DNA of 64,000 nt, taken from positions 12,915,001-12,979,000 of the forward strand of contig NC_080563.1 in NCBI RefSeq assembly GCF_030253575.1. Reading direction: 5' to 3'. How positions within the stretch are numbered: the first letter of the stretch is position 1; each line of letters starts with the position of its first letter. Shown here piece by piece: positions 59,501 through 64,000 of the stretch. The translations under genes and the position numbers were made by a program. The stretch comes from Rhododendron vialii (lineage: Eukaryota > Streptophyta > Magnoliopsida > Ericales > Ericaceae). Below the pieces are notes generated by a model. That model was not told where the DNA came from. It searched no databases and saw only the letters and a list, made by a program, of their open reading frames with translations.

Positions 59501-60823
59501 CTCTCTCTCTCTGGTTGTAAGGAACTTAGATCGTTGTGGAATAATGAAGTCAAAATACACCACCGTCTCTTTGCCCTCCGACGTTTGGTGATTAAAAGAT
59601 GCCCCCTACTTATTTCCTTGTTTAAAGAAGAAGAGGAAGGGCTTCAACAACAAAAGCAGAATGAGGAGTTGCCTTACATAATGATGCTGGAGTACTTGAA
59701 AATAGAAGATTGTAAAAAGTTGGAGAAGCTGCCACGAGGGCTGCACAACCTCAAATCTCTTCGAGAGCTTATCATCAACAATTGTCCATGTCTCATCTCT
59801 TTTCCAAAGACCGGTTTGCCGTCTACACTGAGAACACTTCGAATTGACAAATGCGTCGCTCTGCGGTCCCTACCTGGGTTGATGATGCTGAATTGCCTCG
59901 AGAAATTGCAGGTTTGGAAGTGTCCATTGCTCACATACTTAAGTTGCTCTAGAACTGGGCTACCGCCCTCTCTCAAACAGCTGGATATTTGGCGTTGTGA
60001 AAATCTGAAATCACTAATAGCAGAGGTGGGGATGAAAATCAACTGTCCATCTCTTGAATCTGTTGAATTATGGCAATGTAAAAGCCTCAAATCCTTGCCG
60101 GATGTGATGCAAAATGATGATTATAATGGTGGATGTCTCAGGAGTCTTAGTAAATTGTGGATATCAGGGTGTGATAATGTGGAATCTATTCCAGAAGAAT
60201 GGTTCATCACAACCAATCTGAGGGAATTGTATATCAAAGGGTGTAAAAGACTCAAAGGCCTGCCACACCATGCCTACAACAACCACCACCTCACTTCACT
60301 TCAAATCAGCATTGTCAGCATGGGGAGTAAGTCCCTATCAGTGGGAGGTTTGCACAGATTGTCCTCTCTCAGACGACTCTTCCTTGAAGATTATGGTGGG
60401 GCGTCATTTCCACCGGAAGAAGAAGATGATAGGATGATGCTGTGGTTGCCCCCTTCTCTGATCCAACTGTATATCCAAGATTTTCCAAATATGGAGAAGC
60501 TGTCGTGCAAGGACTTACAAAATATCCCCTCTCTTGAAGAACTTCGCGTCTCGAGGTGCCCCAAGCTCACGATCATTACAGAGCTTGGGCAGCTTCCCTC
60601 CCTTTCAGAACTGTGGATCAAGGATTGCCCCAACCTTGCAACATTTTCTGCAAAGGGGCAAGGGGGGCTGCTGTTGCCTCCCTCGCTTTTGTATTTGAGG
60701 ATCGATGAATGTCCGATACTGAAACAGCGGTGTGAATTAATGAAGAAAGGCCATTATTGGCCCCTCATTTCTAACATTCCCCATGTCGAGATTGATGGCA
60801 GATTCATCTTTGACAGCCCCTAG
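56510..60823 (+). CDS. CC-NB-LRR disease resistance protein, RPP13-like protein 1 type, 1437 aa, single exon
   Basis: Intracellular immune receptor. An N-terminal Rx-type coiled coil carries an EDVID-like motif (LEDLAYDLDDVLDEF, residues 71-85). The NB-ARC domain is complete: P-loop GMGGVGKTT (207-215), kinase 2 FLIVLDDVW (281-289) whose final Trp marks a CC-type NLR, RNBS-B KVMVTTRN (311-318), GGLPL (374-378), RNBS-D CFGYCSILP (432-440) and MHD (499-501). From about residue 560 to the end lie many leucine-rich repeats with long LEELxVxxCPKL-type units. The frame is open for 4.3 kb without interruption, so the gene appears intact. Family members are usually about 1200-1450 residues, often intronless and clustered; only one copy is visible here. 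A second ATG two codons downstream is an alternative start. Confidence 0.96.
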   Translation: MVMEIFLTSFVEVLFEKLLSHDLWDFAKRERIHTLLMKWSRMLEEIGAVLADAEEKQMTDRWGVKLWLEDLEDLAYDLDDVLDEFSTEALRQKVMEEPRARTSKVCAFVPSCFTSFNPSTLVSDFRMRSQINDITTRLNDLFDRRARLGLHIVDAGPSAKAPQRPPTSSLVHEPCLYGRNGDKTKILEVLLSDQSSNEKVRVVPIVGMGGVGKTTLAQDVYNDEMVGKYFEMKAWVCVSEVFEIVAVTKAILESITSQTCHFNALDQIQVQLKKALTGKKFLIVLDDVWNKNHGDWINLKSPFSDGASGSKVMVTTRNRDVAVMMAGIDKFHSLKQLSEDDCWSVFAQHAFENRSTDESPNLVSIGRKIVKKCGGLPLAARTLGGLLRCKLRDNEWEEVLNSKMWELLDEESDILPALRLSYYHLPSHLKKCFGYCSILPKDYEFEEKELIFLWMAEGLIQKPTGKKQMEDLGCEYFHDLSSRSFFQPSSSGRASLFVMHDLINDLAQSVARRTCFRVEEKLEDNEGDKIITKARHSSYTRDYRDGIQKFEAFQKAKNLRSFLPFGSRYQVDSYLTHDVPLHLLPKLRRLRVLSLRGYKIAELLSSIGNLKHVRFLDLSCALIATLPESICTLYNLQTLILRDCKNLSKLPLYTSNLINLRHLDVTGANSLQEMPPKIGNLTSLQTLSNFIVGKDIRSMINQLGNLIHLRGTLCISGLETVTDALDAKRAKLKDKQGLDELLLNWSYNSENSSNGSADSEILDMLEPHKKLKVLTFSGYQGLKFPTWVGNSLFSNMVSLKFQNCNKCTSFAPLGQLPSLGTLQIAGMQALENVGLEFYGSGCSNPFPTLWRLTFEDMPKWKYWSPFEVEEEAQAFSRLQQLSIKRCPKLLGKLPSNLPCLRNLDIEECPQLVVALIPSPKEQIEVRNTLYFGSLISLSLENVSILASYGNPQEGNEAEKENAMYSHLSSLTSLSVQNIQGLTCLPNWFFQGLTGLQELSLSGCKELRSLWNNEVKIHHRLFALRRLVIKRCPLLISLFKEEEEGLQQQKQNEELPYIMMLEYLKIEDCKKLEKLPRGLHNLKSLRELIINNCPCLISFPKTGLPSTLRTLRIDKCVALRSLPGLMMLNCLEKLQVWKCPLLTYLSCSRTGLPPSLKQLDIWRCENLKSLIAEVGMKINCPSLESVELWQCKSLKSLPDVMQNDDYNGGCLRSLSKLWISGCDNVESIPEEWFITTNLRELYIKGCKRLKGLPHHAYNNHHLTSLQISIVSMGSKSLSVGGLHRLSSLRRLFLEDYGGASFPPEEEDDRMMLWLPPSLIQLYIQDFPNMEKLSCKDLQNIPSLEELRVSRCPKLTIITELGQLPSLSELWIKDCPNLATFSAKGQGGLLLPPSLLYLRIDECPILKQRCELMKKGHYWPLISNIPHVEIDGRFIFDSP

Positions 60824-63400
60824 GTGCGTTTTAGTTTTTTGCAGAGCAAAAAAGGAAAATAATTCACTTCTCCACAACATCAAGCTATTACTGTAATTCC
60901 TTTCAGGCTTTCACTAAACTAACCGAACCAACTTAAAAATTTTGCACAACTGTTTTTTAAAACAATTGTATGTATAGACATGTACTACAAAGCATGCGTG
61001 AAGAGCGAAGGGTGTGTTATCAAATGTCTTTTTTCAAATGAAATGTATAGCAGTAATGTATATCTTTAATTCCCATTTTTCCACCATCACTATTTAGAAA
61101 AAAAATTAAAATTAAAACTTTACCTAGTCTACTATATAAAACCTCACTTAACCAATTGGGTTAAAGCAAAGGTTCATTACTTAATTCCCTTGCATGGGAG
61201 TTCTTTGTTTACTTATTTGTCCCTTTAGTGGAACTATTAGTTGGGCTTAATGTGATCGCGTGTTTATGCCTAGTTTGATGTAATTAAGTAAGATACTTAT
61301 ATGCTCCTAGTGCTTATAATCATAAAAAGTAAAATATCAACTGTCCCGCTGCTCCTCTCTGCTTAATCTTCTTTTCCAAATAGAATCAACGGGTTTTTTC
61401 CATTTGTTTTGAGTTTGATTTGGTTTACTTAAAATGAATATTTCATTAGTCAAAATGCAAACGATTATCAATCAACTTGTGGTGTCAGCGAAAAAATTGT
61501 GAGTATTGAATGATTATACTTTAATTGTTTTTTCATGTAATTCATTACCAGATTTGATAGTTCAGAGTTCTAAACTTCTACTTCCTTCAATGTTTGCACT
61601 GCAGCAGTCTTGGGATGTGGAGACGATCGGGTGATTTTCTTGAGTAGCACTTTGCGACAAGAAGAAGAGAGACGGTATTCAATTCTTTTCATATGGTTTT
61701 CTTCTACTAACTTGTCATTGGAAATACTCTATGTTAGGGCCTTTTTTCCCGTGATTCATGGAAATGCACCAGTTTGAGATTTTATCACCAAAACAAGTAG
61801 AAAGTTTTGCAAAAAACTTGATACTTGGACTTGGTTTCTTTGCTTTTCTTCTAATGCACAACAGTTTTAGATAGTTAACAGGAGTAGTGGAAGGGGCACA
61901 TATTGTCTTCCAGCAGGTGCTTAAAGTCACCGAATAGGCGAACACCTTTATTTATATTCGCTTTCTTTCTGTACTTGGGTGTATGGTTGGGTGGTTTTTG
62001 GTTTGCTTGCATTGTTGAAGTCATGGGAACTGATACTAAGTAACTGTCCCAAGTTTCTACCATCATCATGTTATTTTCACTATCGTTTCGGGGATTGAAA
62101 CATGAGACCTTCTACTGTCGCGCATTTTTTTAATTGAATAAAAAACCATGTCTTTTGCCGGATTTATCCAGAAGTTGTGCTTACTTTCTCACATTTTCAA
62201 TACTTGCAGCCATTCAGCTGATACAGTTTTGGCACTAATCGCCGGAAGTTTAACATGGTCATATTCGGATTGTCTTGCTCTCAACTTGTCTGCGGAGCTG
62301 AGCGTGTGTTCAATCGGATGGTTAACATGTACTGTATTTATGTGTGTATTTGCATCAATCTTGTTGTGACAGAACTATTAAGGTTACATTGGCGGTGTTT
62401 TGTACGTGTCTCGATTTTCCTTATGTTCTGTCATTCTTCCAACTTTCCTTCCCTCAACACCCTCATTTGTTAATCCTCTTCATTTATTTGTATCATTTCC
62501 GAAGATTAGTCCGACTTTAAGCTAGCTAGCTATTAGGGCTCGTTTGTTTCAGAGGATTCTTCCCACTAAGCGAAATCCCCAGGCATTCCATATCCCACCT
62601 ATATCCCAGAGATCCTATATTCCATCCTTTCTATCTCCGGAAAACAAACGAGCCCTTAGACTCAGATTTTAATGAAGTATGCCTCGCTGCGGCCGGCGTT
62701 TTGTTTGATGAGATGATGTTTTTTTTTTTTAATCGGCATCTCTCTAGATGATGTTGATACTATAGAAAGGAGCAAGCATGCATCAAGTGTATTGATATTA
62801 GTAGAATAATCAGATGTTATGCCCTTGATCAAACAATTTGAGAGAAGTCAAAGAGGTTAACTATCGACATTAACCAACTATGGTTAACGTTGTTGGGTTC
62901 AAACCTTGCGAGTCGAAATTTCCCTTTCTCTAGTCTGAGCTCTCTACTGTACCCAACAGAAGAAATCTTAGCGGACAAAAACTTTCTGCGTGACCATGTA
63001 AATGTCCAATAATGTGCGGTCAAGTGATCCTCTACATTTCAGCCGGGCCGAAATCGAATTCCCTAAAATTAAACTCAGGACAATGTTACTGCAAAAGATA
63101 CATCAGTGGCTTTGCTTCCGGGGATGCAGGTGGTAGTGTTGTTAGTAGTATTTGGTTATGCAAATTAAAACAGAAAATTAACTAAGGCTACCAAACAAGG
63201 AGAGAGTATTGGGTTTGCTGGGTCTCTAGGTTGAAAAGAGGAAGGGAAAGGAAAGCTAAATGATAGAGGCAGAGGAGGGAGGATGTGGTGTTAGAGAGAA
63301 AACTGGGTTTGTTAGCTTAATTAATCAAGACCTTGAGTCGTAAGGTGGCGTATAAGTCATAATTCAAACACCTTTCAGGTCCTATCAACTCATCTTGAGT
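60824..63400. other. 3' flank of the NB-LRR gene
   Basis: No further gene is supportable. The region includes probable 3' UTR (60824 to about 61080), a polypurine block near 61660 and a small MITE at 62536. Short reading frames here have no family resemblance. Confidence 0.5.
62536..62655. mobile_element. 120 bp Tourist-like MITE with TTA target duplication
   Basis: Termini GGGCTCGTTTGTTT and AAACAAACGAGCCC are perfectly inverted and flanked by TTA (62533-62535 and 62656-62658). The interior is 'cccaggcattccatatccca'-like sequence. Too small to code. Confidence 0.9.
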
Positions 63401-63404
63401 CCTA

Positions 63405-63975
63405 AACTTTCCTCCTTCTAGGGTTTTCTTCGGCGGGGTGGGGGTGGCCGCCACTTCTCACCTCCACCTCCTTCCGGCCTCCCTCTCCTTCAACCCCCCC
63501 TCGGGTGTCTGGCCTTGCTGGAATCGATCTGGTGAAGGGATTGTTTGGCTTTGCTCTTTTGGCGAATAGGCCGACAGATCTGGTGCGGCGGCTTCTGGCG
63601 ATAACGTCCTTAGCCAGGTTTTTATTTTTCTCGTCTTTTTACTTTTGTTTGTTTTGGGTTTGGCTGGTTTGACCCTTAGTTTTATTGGTTTGGTTCTTTC
63701 CCTTTAATGAGAGTTTTTCCTCCCCTGTGTGGGGTTTCTAGTATTGTTTGGTTGTCTTTGCCACAGTTGAGGGATTGTTGCTCTCTCTATTTGGAAGTCG
63801 GTTATGATTGATTACTGGCAAAGCTAGTCTGGTTGTGAGGCTCTAGTGGGTGATCTAGGGTAGCTAGGTCTCTTGTTTGGTTATTTAATTTCCTTGGAAT
63901 GATATCCAACTTTGTTGTACTCGGTTGTTTGATATAATACAACTCCTACCATTTTGACACAAAAAAAAAAAAAAA
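63405..63975 (+). mobile_element. Poly(A)-tailed retroposon (member 3)
   Basis: It begins near 'cctccttctagggttttctt' with a GCC/CT-rich head, continues with a T-rich, TTTGGTTT-bearing body and ends in a poly(A) run at 63961-63975. The left flank 'tcttgagtcctaaacttt' and the right flank 'ttttgagtcgttaatttt' agree at about 14 of 18 positions, as an aged target duplication would. No reverse transcriptase. Confidence 0.6.
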
Positions 63976-64000
63976 TCCTTTTGAGTCGTTAATTTTAAGG

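Overview
This is a window of plant nuclear DNA, almost certainly from a woody eudicot. The genes are intron-rich with GT-AG junctions and encode plant-specific families. The space between them is AT-rich and full of small DNA transposons, poly(A)-tailed retroposons and microsatellites. The mix of GCTCG-rich, GGGTCGGGT-rich and CAGTGGCGGAGCCA-type elements reminds me of asterid (for example Ericales) genomes, but that is an impression and not a demonstration. No CRISPR array, operon, phage or bacterial feature is present. || Layout. 1-1747 (minus): 5' part of a secreted matrix metalloproteinase gene, cut by the left edge and interrupted by one intron. 1.75-6.2 kb: gene-free repeats. 6238-19458 (minus): a 14-exon gene for a 2118-residue Agenet/Tudor nuclear protein like Arabidopsis G2484-1, with a 5' leader reaching about 21.6 kb; I rebuilt the splicing by hand and every phase closes. 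22.2-25.1 kb: a cluster of five MITEs. 25818-34556, perhaps to 36420 (minus): a DUF547 protein with an N-terminal MIP1-type leucine zipper; ten exons are resolved and the first is uncertain. 36.4-41.2 kb: repeats. 41255-42855 (plus): a three-exon TIP2-type tonoplast aquaporin. 43-46.4 kb: repeats, ending in three consecutive fold-back elements. 46677-48642 (plus): a two-exon gene for a 62-residue single-pass membrane protein. 48.7-56.4 kb: gene-poor, with a 400 bp near-perfect palindrome and poly(A)-tailed retroposons. 56510-60823 (plus): an intact single-exon CC-NB-LRR resistance gene of 1437 codons. 60.8-64 kb: 3' flank, a small Tourist-like MITE and a third poly(A)-tailed retroposon at the right edge. 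|| The genes are independent plant loci on both strands. I see no sign that they form a pathway or cluster. Their roles are extracellular proteolysis, chromatin or nuclear function, an unknown DUF547 role, vacuolar water or ammonia transport, a small membrane protein and immune sensing. I did not find a convincing undescribed biological system. The most unusual material is (a) a set of TSD-flanked, poly(A)-tailed retroposons without a recognisable reverse transcriptase, (b) many long fold-back elements, several close to genes, and (c) gene-structure oddities: an intron in a plant MMP, a 17-nt terminal coding exon, an 18-nt terminal coding exon tail, a recent in-frame exon duplication and an intronic C30 run.
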